Source of the DNA: Roseomonas sp. HF4 | Lineage (GTDB): Bacteria; Pseudomonadota; Alphaproteobacteria; Acetobacterales; Acetobacteraceae | Reading direction: 5' to 3' | Length of the DNA: 64,000 bases | NCBI RefSeq assembly: GCF_005222755.1 | Contig: NZ_STGD01000003.1 | Span: 62,001 to 126,000, forward strand | Part shown: positions 1 to 8,730 of the stretch, piece by piece | Numbering within the stretch: the stretch's first letter is position 1 | Layout of the letters: each line of letters starts with the position of its first letter | The notes under the pieces: generated by a model | Told to the model about the DNA's origin: nothing | Databases searched by the model: none | The model's input: only the letters and a program-made list of their open reading frames with translations | Made by a program: the position numbers and the translations under genes

Positions 1-755
1 GGCACCAGATCGTCGAGCCGCGCCTTCAGGTGGTGGCCGGGCCCGTCACCGGCGCGCAGGCCGGCGTGCCGAACGAGGACAGCATCGATTACGAGTTCAC
101 CGACGCGAACCTGTTCAACCTGAACCGCTTCGGCGGCCGCGACCGGCAGGAAGGCGGGACGCGCATCGACTATGCGCTGCGCGGCGCCTGGTACTTCCCG
201 AATGGCGGGCTGCTCGAGGGGCTGGCCGGCGCGTCCTACCGCATGCAGCGCGACGGCGGGCCCTTCTACGAGGGCAGCGGGCTCGAGAACCGCGCCTCGG
301 ACTATGTGGCCCGCGCGCGCGTGATGCCCGTTCCCTGGCTCGAATTCATGGGTCGCGGCCGCTTCGCGCAGGACGACGCCGACCTGCGCTTCCTCGACCT
401 CTCCTCCACCCTCTATCTCGAGACCGGAACCTCGCTGACGGCGGGATACCTCTACACGCCGGCGGTGCCCTACCTGAATCCGGTCCGCAATCGCGACGAA
501 GTCGCTTTCGGCGTCACCCAGCGCGTCGGATTCTGGCGGTTCAGCGCCTTCGGTCGCTACGACATCAACGAGAACCGCGCCGTCGCGGTCTCCGCCTCGG
601 CCGGCTACGAGGACGAGTGCTTCCTGCTTGAGGCGCGCTTCCTCCGCCGCTTCGCGGAGGATCCCGCGACGCAGGACCTCTATCCCGCCAGCACGATCCT
701 GATGTTCCGGATCGGGCTCAAGACCGTGGGCGACATCGGGTTCCGCGCCATCTGA
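1..755 (+). CDS. lptD: LPS-assembly protein LptD, C-terminal part (5' end outside window)
   Basis: This is the 3' end of the outer-membrane barrel protein that inserts lipopolysaccharide into the outer leaflet. The frame is open from base 3 to a TGA at 753-755, about 250 residues. The translation is rich in alternating aromatic and charged beta-strand sequence and has the typical LptD tail (WRFSAFGRYDINENRAV, then YEDECFLLEARFLRRF, close to the conserved family block with its late cysteine). surA follows 61 bases downstream, the usual lptD-surA order. The N-terminal OstA domain and plug lie outside the window. Family assignment rests on the C-terminal motif and on synteny. Confidence 0.85.
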   Translation, partial: HQIVEPRLQVVAGPVTGAQAGVPNEDSIDYEFTDANLFNLNRFGGRDRQEGGTRIDYALRGAWYFPNGGLLEGLAGASYRMQRDGGPFYEGSGLENRASDYVARARVMPVPWLEFMGRGRFAQDDADLRFLDLSSTLYLETGTSLTAGYLYTPAVPYLNPVRNRDEVAFGVTQRVGFWRFSAFGRYDINENRAVAVSASAGYEDECFLLEARFLRRFAEDPATQDLYPASTILMFRIGLKTVGDIGFRAI

Positions 756-816
756 CCCGGCGCGGGCGCAACCCGCGCTTCCCCCTCGGGGCGCGACGGC
801 CTAAGAAGGCCCGGCC

Positions 817-2154
817 ATGACCGCCGTGACGATCCCCCACGCCCGGCGCCTTGCGCGCCTTCCGGCCCTGCTCGCCGCCTTCATCCTCGGCGCGCTCGCC
901 GCATCGCCGCCGGCCCAGGCGCAGCGTGCCAACCGCATCGCGGCGGTCGTGAACGGGGATGTCATCACCCAGGCCGAGGTCGAGAGCCGCCGGCGGCTTC
1001 TCGCACTGTCGGCCGGCGTCACCGGCGACGTGGCCGGGCGGGCCGACGACCAGATCCTGCGCCTGATCATCGACGAGCGGCTGCGCACGCAGGAAGTCGC
1101 GCGCCGGCGCATCGCCGTGACCGACCAGGACATCGCCAACTCGGTCGCCGACATCGAGACACGCAACGGCCTGCCGCAGGGCGGCCTGCGCGACAACCTG
1201 CGCCGCCAGGGCATCGACCCGCGCGTGCTGTATGACCAGATCCGCGCGCAGATCGGCTGGAACCGCCTGCTGCGCGGCCAGCTCGGCGCCCAGGCCAATG
1301 TCAGCGAGGCCGAGATCGCGGAATACGTGGCCGCGCAGCGCGCGCGCACCGGCCAGCCGGAATACCTCGTTTCCGAAATCTACATCCCCGTGACCAACCC
1401 GGGGCAGGACGCCGACGTCCAGCGCTTCGTCTCCGACATCATCGCCCGCCTCCGCCAGGGCGTGCCCTTCCCGATGGTCGCGACGCAGTTCAGCCAGTCC
1501 CAGACCGCGCTGCTCGGCGGCGACCTCGGCTGGGTCCCGCCCGACCGGCTGGACCCCGAAGTGGCCGCGGTCGTCCAGCAGATGCCCGAGGGCGCCGTGT
1601 CGAACCCGATCCGGGTGCCCGGCGGCTTCGTCATCGTCACGCTGCGCCAGAAGCGCACGGCCGGCCGCGACATGGCGACCATGCTGACCATCCGGCAGGC
1701 CTTCCTGCCCTTCGAAGGCCAGGTGAACCCGGCGGCACCCACGGCGCAGCAGCTCCGCCAGGTGGAAGCGGCGCAGCGGATCTCGGAATCGGCGCGGTCC
1801 TGCGATGCGCTCGAGGCCGCCGCGCGCGGCGGGCCGCGCCCCTCCGACCCCGGCACGGTGCGTCTCGACACCATCACGCCGCCTGAATTGCGCGACCTGC
1901 TCGGCAGCTTGCCGATCGGGCGGCCCTCGCAGCCGATCATCTCGCCCGACGGCGTGCTCATTATCGCGGTCTGCTCGCGGGAGACCCGCAACCTGGCCGA
2001 GATCACGCCGGACCAGGCGCGCGACCGCCTGCTGCGCGAACGGGTCGAGCTGGTCTCCCGCCAGGTGCTGCGCGCGCTGCAGCGGCGCGCGCAGATTGAC
2101 ATCCGCTCCACGCGCGAGGCCCCGGCCGCCGGCCAGCCGCAGCGCCGCGGCTGA
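817..2154 (+). CDS. surA: Periplasmic chaperone / peptidyl-prolyl isomerase SurA
   Basis: A 445-residue exported folding factor for outer-membrane proteins. The start gives a clear signal peptide: basic MTAVTIPHARRLAR, a hydrophobic stretch LPALLAAFILGALAA, and cleavage near PAQAQ. Residues about 40-170 form the SurA N-domain (RIAAVVNGDVITQAEVESRR is the family opening). Residues about 185-285 form a parvulin rotamase domain with the segment SQSQTALLGGDLGWVPPDRL. A second, degenerate parvulin-like region fills the C-terminus. It lies between lptD, one of its known clients, and rsmA, and is probably co-transcribed with both. In many proteobacteria pdxA sits between surA and rsmA; here it is absent. 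Confidence 0.93.
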   Translation: MTAVTIPHARRLARLPALLAAFILGALAASPPAQAQRANRIAAVVNGDVITQAEVESRRRLLALSAGVTGDVAGRADDQILRLIIDERLRTQEVARRRIAVTDQDIANSVADIETRNGLPQGGLRDNLRRQGIDPRVLYDQIRAQIGWNRLLRGQLGAQANVSEAEIAEYVAAQRARTGQPEYLVSEIYIPVTNPGQDADVQRFVSDIIARLRQGVPFPMVATQFSQSQTALLGGDLGWVPPDRLDPEVAAVVQQMPEGAVSNPIRVPGGFVIVTLRQKRTAGRDMATMLTIRQAFLPFEGQVNPAAPTAQQLRQVEAAQRISESARSCDALEAAARGGPRPSDPGTVRLDTITPPELRDLLGSLPIGRPSQPIISPDGVLIIAVCSRETRNLAEITPDQARDRLLRERVELVSRQVLRALQRRAQIDIRSTREAPAAGQPQRRG

Positions 2155-2164
2155 CCGCGGCTGC

Positions 2165-2998
2165 GTGGCGGACGAGACCCTTCCCGGCCTGCGCGAGACC
2201 ATCGCGCGGCACGGGCTCGATGCCCGCAAGTCGCTCGGCCAGCATTTCCTGCTCGACGCCGCGCTCTGCGCGCGGATCGCGGCGCTGGCCGGTAACTTGG
2301 CCGGCCGCCACGTGCTGGAGGTGGGGCCGGGCCCCGGCGGGCTGACGCGCGCCCTGCTCGCGACCGGCGCGGCCGAGGTGGTGGCGGTGGAACTCGATCG
2401 CCGCGCGGTGGCGGCGCTGGCCGACCTCGCCGCGGCGCATCCGGGGCGCCTGCGTGTGATCGAGGGCGATGCGCTCAGGATCGACCCGGCCGCGCTGCTG
2501 CCCGGGCCGCGGCGGATCGTGGCCAACCTGCCCTACAACGTCGCCTCCCCGCTGCTGGTCGGCTGGCTGCGCGGCGCCGCCGCGATCGAGGGCATGGCGC
2601 TGATGTTCCAGCAGGAAGTGGCGGAGCGCATCTGCGCCGCGCCCGGCACCGACGCCTATGGCCGGCTGTCGGTGCTGGCGCAGTGGCGCTGCCGGTGCGC
2701 GTTGCTGCTGCGCCTGCCGCCCGGCGCCTTCAGCCCGCCGCCCAAGGTCTGGTCGGCCGTGGTCGGCTTCACGCCGCATGCGGAGGATCCCGGCCCTGCG
2801 CTGTTCGCCGCGATGGAACGCACCACCGCGGCCGCCTTCGGGCAGCGGCGGAAGATGCTGCGTGGGGCGCTCAAGGTGCTGGGCGAGGCCGAGTCGCTGC
2901 TGGCGGTGGCGGGCATCGAGGGGACGCGGCGGGCGGAGACGCTGAGCGTCGCGGAATTCGACCGGCTGGCGCGGGCGGTGCTGGCGCGGGGCCGATGA
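2165..2998 (+). CDS. rsmA: 16S rRNA dimethyladenosine transferase RsmA (KsgA)
   Basis: Dimethylates the two adjacent adenines in the 3'-terminal hairpin of 16S rRNA with S-adenosylmethionine during late 30S assembly. The 277-residue product has the family start ARKSLGQHFLLD, SAM motif I LEVGPGPGGLT, motif IV NLPYNVASPL and the C-terminal block FGQRRKMLRGAL. The GTG at 2165, 10 bases after the surA stop, places these motifs at normal distances from the N-terminus. The frame stays open upstream into surA but that part is overprinted shadow. The gene is probably the last in the lptD-surA-rsmA operon; a palindromic repeat begins 2 bases after the stop. Confidence 0.93.
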   Translation: MADETLPGLRETIARHGLDARKSLGQHFLLDAALCARIAALAGNLAGRHVLEVGPGPGGLTRALLATGAAEVVAVELDRRAVAALADLAAAHPGRLRVIEGDALRIDPAALLPGPRRIVANLPYNVASPLLVGWLRGAAAIEGMALMFQQEVAERICAAPGTDAYGRLSVLAQWRCRCALLLRLPPGAFSPPPKVWSAVVGFTPHAEDPGPALFAAMERTTAAAFGQRRKMLRGALKVLGEAESLLAVAGIEGTRRAETLSVAEFDRLARAVLARGR

Positions 2999-3000
2999 AG

Positions 3001-3174
3001 GGCGGGGGAGGGGAACCTCCCCAGAGCCGGGACCCCACGGCGTTGCTTTGCAGCCCCGCGTGGCCCCCGAGCCGTCCGTTCCTTGGCTCTTGGCGCCACA
3101 CCTCGATGGATCGGCACCAGGTGCCAAGGAAGGTTGAGGGGGGCGCGGGGGGAGAAGTTCCCTTCTCCCCCCCC
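3001..3174. repeat. Dispersed palindromic element, full copy A
   Basis: Full-length copy of the intergenic element found several times in this window. The left hairpin is GGGGAGG/CCTCCCC with loop GGAA (3005-3022). The right hairpin is a perfect 10-base stem GGGGGGAGAA/TTCTCCCCCC with loop GTTCCC (3147-3172). Between them an inner inverted repeat pairs a CCTTGG..GGCGCC arm (near 3085-3105) with GGCACC..CCAAGG (near 3115-3131). It fills most of the gap between rsmA and dnaB, both on the plus strand, so it may act as an rsmA terminator. It is longer than copies B and C by an insert (about 3023-3080) that is shared in part with copy D. Confidence 0.8.
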
Positions 3175-3192
3175 TATCCACAGCCATCCACA
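3174..3192 (+). promoter_or_regulatory. Two DnaA-box-like 9-mers upstream of dnaB
   Basis: CTATCCACA (3174-3182) and CCATCCACA (3184-3192) are direct repeats spaced one helical turn apart. They differ from the consensus DnaA box TTATCCACA at one and two positions. They end 35 bases before the dnaB start and directly abut the right end of repeat copy A. A role for DnaA in dnaB transcription is inference; the sites could also be chance in C-rich DNA. Confidence 0.35.
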
Positions 3193-3227
3193 GCGCACGC
3201 CCCGCCCAGCCGGTCTAGACTGCCCCC

Positions 3228-4739
3228 ATGAATGACATCGACCCCGCGGGGGGCAGCCTGCTTGGCCTCTCGCAGCGCCTGCCGCCCTCCAACCTCGCGG
3301 CCGAGCAGGCGCTGCTCGGCGCGCTGCTCGCGAACAACAAGGCCTATGAGCGGGTCTCGGAGTTCCTGGCGCCCGAGCATTTCGCCGACCCGATCCATGG
3401 CCGGATCTTCCAGGCGATCCAGCGCCGCGTGGAGGCCGGGCAGCTGGCCGACGTCGTCACGCTGCGCGGGGAATTCGAGCATTCCGGCCTCCTCGACGAG
3501 GCCGGCGGGCCGGCCTACCTGGCGCAGCTGCTCTCGGCCATGGTCGGCATCATCAATGCCGGTGAATACGGGCGCGTCGTCTACGACGCCTATCTGCGCC
3601 GGCAGCTGATCGATCTCGGCGAGGTGGTCGTGAACCGCGCCTTCGGCGCCGAGGCCGAGCTCGACGCCCGCATGCAGTTGGAAGCCGCCGAGCAGGCGCT
3701 GTTCGACCTGGCGAAGGAGGGCGGCGCGGGCGATGGCGGCTTCGTGTCCTTCGAACGCGCGCTGACGCTGGCGGTCACGCATGCCGAGAAGGCATTCACG
3801 ACGCCGGGCGGCGTCTCGGGCCTGCCAACGGGGCTGCGCGACCTCGACGCCAAGACCGGCGGGCTGCATCCCTCGGACCTGCTGATCGTCGCGGGACGGC
3901 CCGGCATGGGCAAGACGGCGCTGGCCACCAAGATCGCCTTCGGTGCCGCGAAGTCGATCCTGCGCGCGGCGCGGGAGGAGGACCCGAACGCCGTGCCCAA
4001 GGGGGGCGTCGCGATCTTCTCGCTGGAAATGAGCGCCGACCAGCTCGCGACCCGCCTGCTGTCGGAGGAAGCGCGCATCTCGGGCGACCGCATCCGCCGC
4101 GGCGAGATCGGCCAGCGCGACTTCGACCGCTTCGTGGAGGTGAGCCGGGAGATGGCCGCCCTGCCGCTCTGGATCGACGACACGCCGGCCATCACCATCT
4201 CGGCGCTGCGGACGCGTTGCCGGCGGCTCAAGCGCACCAAGGGGCTCGACCTCGTGGTGGTGGACTACTTGCAGCTGATGCGTCCGGCGGCGGGGACGCG
4301 GCCGGAGAACCGGGTGCTCGAAATCTCGATGATCACGCAGGGGCTGAAGGCGATCGCGAAGGAGCTATCAGTGCCGGTGATCGCGCTCTCGCAGCTCTCG
4401 CGCGCCGTGGAAAGCCGCGAGGACAAGCGGCCGCAGCTGTCGGACTTGCGCGAATCAGGCTCGATCGAACAGGACGCCGATGCGGTCATGTTCGTCTACC
4501 GCGACGACTACTACCTGCAGCAGCGCCAGCCCAAGGACCTGAACTTCGACAACCCCGAGAAATTCCACGACGCGATGGAAAAGTGGAAGTCGGACATGGA
4601 GATGGCGCACAACAAGGCGGAACTGATCGTGGCCAAGCAGCGCCACGGCCCGACCGGCATGATCCGCCTGTATTTCGAGGCCGAGTTCACCCGCTTCGGC
4701 GACCTCGACACCCAGCACGAGGAGCCGATGCGTGGCTGA
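3228..4739 (+). CDS. dnaB: Replicative DNA helicase DnaB
   Basis: Hexameric 5'-3' helicase of the replication fork, 503 residues, full length for the family. The N-terminal primase-interacting domain opens with LPPSNLAAEQALLGALL. The RecA-like motor carries Walker A GRPGMGKTA (about residue 222), a Walker B-type LVVVDYLQLM, and the DnaB block LRESGSIEQDADAVMFVYR. It is followed with an 8-base overlap by alr. Two DnaA-box-like sites precede it. A DUF721/DciA-like gene, the candidate loader, lies at 35.4 kb on the other strand. Confidence 0.96.
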   Translation: MNDIDPAGGSLLGLSQRLPPSNLAAEQALLGALLANNKAYERVSEFLAPEHFADPIHGRIFQAIQRRVEAGQLADVVTLRGEFEHSGLLDEAGGPAYLAQLLSAMVGIINAGEYGRVVYDAYLRRQLIDLGEVVVNRAFGAEAELDARMQLEAAEQALFDLAKEGGAGDGGFVSFERALTLAVTHAEKAFTTPGGVSGLPTGLRDLDAKTGGLHPSDLLIVAGRPGMGKTALATKIAFGAAKSILRAAREEDPNAVPKGGVAIFSLEMSADQLATRLLSEEARISGDRIRRGEIGQRDFDRFVEVSREMAALPLWIDDTPAITISALRTRCRRLKRTKGLDLVVVDYLQLMRPAAGTRPENRVLEISMITQGLKAIAKELSVPVIALSQLSRAVESREDKRPQLSDLRESGSIEQDADAVMFVYRDDYYLQQRQPKDLNFDNPEKFHDAMEKWKSDMEMAHNKAELIVAKQRHGPTGMIRLYFEAEFTRFGDLDTQHEEPMRG

Positions 4740-5823
4740 GCCGCTGTTCGGCCAGCCGGTCCTGCGCGTCGACCTGCCCGCGATCGTCGCCAATTGGCGC
4801 GACCTCGCGGCGCGCGGCGCGCCGGGGGCGGTGGCCGGGGTGGTGAAGGCGAACGGCTACGGCCTCGGCGCTGCGGAGGTGGCGCTGGCGCTGCGGGCGG
4901 CCGGCTGCCGGCACTTCTTCGTCGCCTGCCTGACCGAGGGGCTGGCGCTGCGCGCGGCGCTCGGCGCCGGGCCGATGATCGCGGTGCTGGAAGGCTTCCC
5001 GCCGGGTGACGATGGCGACGCGGCGCTGGTGCCGGTGCTGAACGCGCTCTCGGACGTCGCGGCGCATGGCGCGGCCGGCCGCGCGGCGGGGGTGGCGCGG
5101 CGGGCGATCCTGCATCTGGACACCGGCATGGCGCGACTCGGCCTCGATGCGGGGGAGCAGGCGCGGCTGGCCGCCGACCACGGGCTGCTGGCGGGGCTCG
5201 ATCCCCTTTATGTGATGACCCACCTCGCCTGCGCGGACGAACCCGGTCATCCGCTGAACGCGGAACAGGCCCGGCGCTTTACGGCGGCGTGTGCGGCGCT
5301 GCCGCCGATGCGGCGGTCGCTTGCCAATTCGTCCGGGCTGTTCCTCGGGCCGGGCTTCGCCTCGGACCTCGCGCGGCCGGGCTGCGCGCTCTATGGCGTC
5401 AACCCGACGCCGGGCGCGCCGAACCCCATGCGCCAGGTGATGCGGCTCGAGGTGCCGGTGCTGCAGGTGCGCGACATCCCGGCCGGCGCGACGGTCGGCT
5501 ATGGCGCATCCTGGGCGGCCGCGCGCCCTTCGCGCATCGCGACGGTTGCCGCGGGCTATGCGGATGGCTACCTGAGGAGCCTGTCGGGTTGCGCCGTGGC
5601 GGAATTCCGCGGCCGGCCCGTCCCCCTCGTCGCGCGAGTGTCCATGGACCTGACCACCTTCGACGTCACCGACCTGCCCGAGATCGTGCCCGGCGAACAC
5701 CTGGTGCTGATCGGCGGCGCCGGCTGCAGCCCGGACGAAGTCGCGGCACGCGCGGGCACGATCGGGTACGAGGTGCTGACCTCGCTGGGCGCACGCTACG
5801 CCCGCGACTACATCCGGGGCTGA
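4732..5823 (+). CDS. alr: Alanine racemase
   Basis: PLP enzyme that makes D-alanine for peptidoglycan; 363 residues. The PLP lysine lies in VVKANGYGLGAAEVA near residue 42. The second catalytic tyrosine is expected in ATVGYGASWAA, and ARVSMDLTTFDVTDL is the conserved C-terminal block. The GTG at 4732 lies inside the dnaB stop region (8-base overlap), which indicates translational coupling. dnaB-alr adjacency is common in alphaproteobacteria. mlaE starts 4 bases after the stop. Confidence 0.94.
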   Translation: MAEPLFGQPVLRVDLPAIVANWRDLAARGAPGAVAGVVKANGYGLGAAEVALALRAAGCRHFFVACLTEGLALRAALGAGPMIAVLEGFPPGDDGDAALVPVLNALSDVAAHGAAGRAAGVARRAILHLDTGMARLGLDAGEQARLAADHGLLAGLDPLYVMTHLACADEPGHPLNAEQARRFTAACAALPPMRRSLANSSGLFLGPGFASDLARPGCALYGVNPTPGAPNPMRQVMRLEVPVLQVRDIPAGATVGYGASWAAARPSRIATVAAGYADGYLRSLSGCAVAEFRGRPVPLVARVSMDLTTFDVTDLPEIVPGEHLVLIGGAGCSPDEVAARAGTIGYEVLTSLGARYARDYIRG

Positions 5824-5827
5824 GCGC

Positions 5828-6613
5828 TTGGACTTGGTGCTGAACCCTGTCGCCGCGATCGGGCGCGGCGTGCTCCATGCCTGCCGGACGGTGGGCGCGG
5901 TCGCGCTGTTCGCGCTGGAGGGCGTCTCGCACCTGCTGCGGCCGCCCTTCTATGGCCGGCTGTTCCTGCGGCACCTGGTGGAGATCGCGTATTTCTCGCT
6001 GCCCGTGGTGGCGCTGACCGCGATCTTCACCGGCATGGTGCTGGCGCTGCAATCCTACACGGGCTTCGCGCGCTTCAACGCGGAAGGCGCCGTGGCCAAT
6101 GTCGTCGTGCTGTCCATCACGCGCGAACTCGGCCCCGTCCTGGCCGGGCTGATGGTGGCGGGACGGATCGGCGCCGCATTCGCGGCCGAGATCGGCACCA
6201 TGCGCGTGACCGACCAGGTCGACGCGCTGACCACGCTGTCGACCAACCCGATGAAGTACCTGGTGACGCCCCGGCTGCTGGCCGGCATCGTGGCGCTGCC
6301 CTTCCTTGTCGTGGTGGCCGACATCCTCGGCGTCATGGGCGGCTGGCTGATCGGCACGACGAAGCTCGGCTTCGGCTCGGCCGGCTACCTCAAGGCCACC
6401 ATGGATTTCCTCGAGGTGATGGACGTAGTCTCCGGCCTCGTGAAGGCGGCCGTGTTCGGCTTCGTCATCACGCTGATGGGCTGCTGGTGCGGCTACAACA
6501 GCCGCGGCGGCGCGCAGGGCGTGGGTGCCGCAACGACAACCGCCGTCGTCTCGGCCTCCATCCTGATCCTGGCGCTCGACTACGTGCTGACCGAGATGTT
6601 CTTCGCCCGATGA
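5828..6613 (+). CDS. mlaE: MlaE-family ABC transporter permease (lipid asymmetry system)
   Basis: Inner-membrane permease of an Mla-type phospholipid transporter, 261 residues. Several hydrophobic segments are visible (for example AYFSLPVVALTAIFTGMVLA and IVALPFLVVVADILGVMGG). The family block is ITRELGPVLAGLMVAGRIGAAFAAEIGTM. The likely start is TTG at 5828; GTG 5837 is the alternative. It is translationally coupled to mlaF by an ATGA overlap. The MCE-domain subunit (mlaD) that normally completes the complex is not in this window. Confidence 0.9.
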   Translation: MDLVLNPVAAIGRGVLHACRTVGAVALFALEGVSHLLRPPFYGRLFLRHLVEIAYFSLPVVALTAIFTGMVLALQSYTGFARFNAEGAVANVVVLSITRELGPVLAGLMVAGRIGAAFAAEIGTMRVTDQVDALTTLSTNPMKYLVTPRLLAGIVALPFLVVVADILGVMGGWLIGTTKLGFGSAGYLKATMDFLEVMDVVSGLVKAAVFGFVITLMGCWCGYNSRGGAQGVGAATTTAVVSASILILALDYVLTEMFFAR

Positions 6614-7386
6614 GCGACGCCGCACCCAAGATCCGCCTGCGCGGCCTTTCCAAGGCCTTCGGCGCGAAGACGGTGCTGGACGGGGTCGACCTCGACATCC
6701 GCGCCGGGCACGGGATGGTGATCCTGGGCGGATCGGGGTCGGGCAAGTCGGTCACCATCAAGTGCATCCTCGGCCTGATCGCGCCCGATGCCGGCACGAT
6801 CGAGATCGACGGCCGCGACATCCTCCGCATGTCGCGGCGCGAGCGCGAGGCGCTGAACGACCGCATCGGCATGCTGTTCCAGAACGGGGCCCTGTTCGAC
6901 AGCCTGCCGGTCTGGGAGAACGTGTGCTTCAAGCTGCTGGCGCAGAAGCGCATCACGCGCGCCGGCGCGCGCGACAAGGCGGCGGAGGTGCTGGCGCAGG
7001 TGGGGCTCGCGGCGTCGGTCGGCGACCTGTCGCCCGCCGAGCTCTCGGGCGGCATGCAGAAGCGCGTCGGCCTCGCGCGCGCCATCGCCGCCGAGCCCGA
7101 CATCATCTTCTTCGATGAACCCACAACGGGCCTCGACCCCATCATGGGCGCGGTGATCGACGGTCTGATCGTGGACGTGGTCAAGCGCCTCGGCGCCACG
7201 GCCGTGAGCATCACGCACGACATGGCGAGCGCGCGGCGCATCGGCGACGACGCGGCGATGCTGCACAAGGGCACGATCGTCTGGACCGGGCCGGCGGCGG
7301 CGCTGGGGGATACCGGCAACGCCATGGTCGACCAGTTCGCGCGTGGCGAACGGGAAGGGCCCATCCAGATGGAACTGCGGCGCTAG
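6610..7386 (+). CDS. mlaF: MlaF-type ABC transporter ATP-binding protein
   Basis: ATPase partner of the upstream MlaE permease, 258 residues. Walker A is LGGSGSGKS (about residues 39-47), the signature is LSGGMQKRVGLARAIA, Walker B is IIFFDEPTTGLDP, and the H-loop histidine is in VSITHDMAS. The QNGALFDSLPVWENV stretch after the Q-loop is typical of the Mla/Ttg2 group. The ATG at 6610 overlaps the mlaE stop by 4 bases, so the frame that is open further upstream is not used. Confidence 0.92.
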   Translation: MSDAAPKIRLRGLSKAFGAKTVLDGVDLDIRAGHGMVILGGSGSGKSVTIKCILGLIAPDAGTIEIDGRDILRMSRREREALNDRIGMLFQNGALFDSLPVWENVCFKLLAQKRITRAGARDKAAEVLAQVGLAASVGDLSPAELSGGMQKRVGLARAIAAEPDIIFFDEPTTGLDPIMGAVIDGLIVDVVKRLGATAVSITHDMASARRIGDDAAMLHKGTIVWTGPAAALGDTGNAMVDQFARGEREGPIQMELRR

Positions 7387-7401
7387 CGCCGCCCTGCGGC
7401 G
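7387..7401 (+). terminator. Short hairpin after mlaF, weak terminator candidate
   Basis: CGCCGC-CCT-GCGGCG forms a perfect 6-base stem with a 3-base loop starting just after the mlaF stop, followed by ATTGTCC rather than a clean T run. It could end the dnaB-alr-mlaEF transcript, but such stems are common in DNA this GC-rich. Confidence 0.3.
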
Positions 7402-7494
7402 ATTGTCCTGGCTCCCCCTTCGCGCGCGGGCGCATCATCAACCCTGAATCTGCGATTGCCGCAGATCCGTCGCGAAACGGAAGGGGCCGCCCGC

Positions 7495-8286
7495 ATGGCC
7501 GAAGACGTCATCCGCTTCCCAGACGGGAAGGTCTATGAGCGCAGCATGGGGGCCTGGAGCCGGCTGGCCGGATCCGTCTTCCTCGACTGGCTCGCGCCGG
7601 CGCCCGGGCTGCGCTGGATCGATGTCGGCTGCGGCAACGGCGCCTTCACCGAATTGCTGATGGCGCGCTGCGCGCCGGCCGAGACGCTGGGCGTCGACCC
7701 CTCCGCCGGGCAGCTGGCCTACGCGCGCGAACGCCCCGGCGTGGCGGGCGCCCGCTTTCTCGAAGGCGACGCCATGGCGCTGCCCTTCGAGGATGCCCGC
7801 TTCGACGCCGCCACCCTGGCGCTGGTGATCTTCTTCGTGCCCGATCCCGCGAAGGGCCTGGCCGAGGCGGTGCGTGTCGTGCGCCCCGGGGGCGAGGTCT
7901 CGGCCTATGCCTGGGACTTCTTCGGCGGCGGCTTTCCCTTCGAGCCCTTCCTGGAGGAATTGCGCGCGCTCGGCATCGTGCCGACGCTGCCGCCGCGCGT
8001 GGACGCCTCGCGCATGGAGGCGCTGCGCGAACTGTGGACGGAGGCGGGCCTCGAAGGGCTCGAGACCCGCCGGATCACGGTCAGGCGGGAATTCGCGGAT
8101 TTCGATGACCTCTGGGCGAGCAGCACGGGCTCGGCGAGCATCAAGCCGGTGCTCGACCGGCTGGCGCCCGCGGATCTCGACCGCTTCAGGGACGGCGTGC
8201 GCGCGCGCCTGCCGGCGGGCGAGGCCGGCCGCATCGCCTATGACGCGACGGCTAATGCCATCCGCGGGCGGGTTGCCGGGCGGTAG
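7495..8286 (+). CDS. Class I SAM-dependent methyltransferase, substrate unknown
   Basis: A 263-residue protein with the UbiE/COQ5-type fold. Motif I is WIDVGCGNGAFTELL (about residues 42-56), then GVDPSAGQLAYARE, the acidic-loop segment LEGDAMALPFEDARFDAA, and the post-motif VRVVRPGGEVSAYAWDF. The ATG at 7495 was chosen because it puts motif I at the usual distance. The gene stands alone between mlaF and the amidase pair, with a 108-base leader and a 252-base downstream gap in which nothing is recognisable. The methylated substrate cannot be read from the sequence. Confidence 0.85.
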   Translation: MAEDVIRFPDGKVYERSMGAWSRLAGSVFLDWLAPAPGLRWIDVGCGNGAFTELLMARCAPAETLGVDPSAGQLAYARERPGVAGARFLEGDAMALPFEDARFDAATLALVIFFVPDPAKGLAEAVRVVRPGGEVSAYAWDFFGGGFPFEPFLEELRALGIVPTLPPRVDASRMEALRELWTEAGLEGLETRRITVRREFADFDDLWASSTGSASIKPVLDRLAPADLDRFRDGVRARLPAGEAGRIAYDATANAIRGRVAGR

Positions 8287-8538
8287 GCCCGCGCACGTCG
8301 CCTGGACGAACCCCTCCTCTCCGCGAGGCGGCGGATGCGCACGATCCGGGCAAGGAGATGCCGGGCGGACGCCGTCTCGTCGGATCGCGCCGATGGGCCG
8401 CGCGCGCCAAGGCGCGCCGCGATGACGCGCCCGACGACAGCCGCGCCTGGCCGCTTGACCGCCCCGCGCGGGGGCGCGAGCCTTGCGCCGGGACGGAACA
8501 CGCGCGGAAAACGGCAGGCCACAGCCGGAGCCCCCTTC

Positions 8539-8730
8539 ATGCCCATCGCTGACCCCGAAACCGAATTCGACATCGCGCTGGCGCGCGCCGGCCTCACCGT
8601 ACCGCCGGAACGCCGTGCCGCGATGTTTGAGGGCTTCCTCGCCTGGCGGGTGATGCGCGCGACGCTGGCCGAGCCCCTGCCGCCCACGACTGAGCCCGCC
8701 TTCGGCCTGCGCCAGAAGGCCCCGCGATGA
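8539..8730 (+). CDS. AtzG-like / GatC-like small amidase partner
   Basis: A 63-residue protein opening MPIADPETEFDIALARAGL and ending LRQKAPR. The layout (a short helix pair, then RAAMFEGFLAWRVMRATL and a Pro/Glu-rich tail PLPPTTEPAFGL) resembles the AtzG/DUF4089 group, a GatC-like subunit that binds the AtzE amidase. Its stop overlaps the amidase start by 4 bases, which supports obligate co-production. The ATG at 8539 is preferred; the longer upstream frame is Arg/Pro-rich and not protein-like. Family assignment is from motif shape plus context. Confidence 0.65.
   Translation: MPIADPETEFDIALARAGLTVPPERRAAMFEGFLAWRVMRATLAEPLPPTTEPAFGLRQKAPR

Noticed and set aside
718..2526. Minus-strand open frame of about 600 codons opposite surA and rsmA
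   Set aside because: Antisense to surA/rsmA whose motifs are clear; composition is His/Arg-rich shadow sequence.
5821..7386. A complete Mla operon
   Set aside because: Only the permease and ATPase genes are here; the next genes are a methyltransferase and an amidase, so the MCE-domain partner must lie elsewhere.
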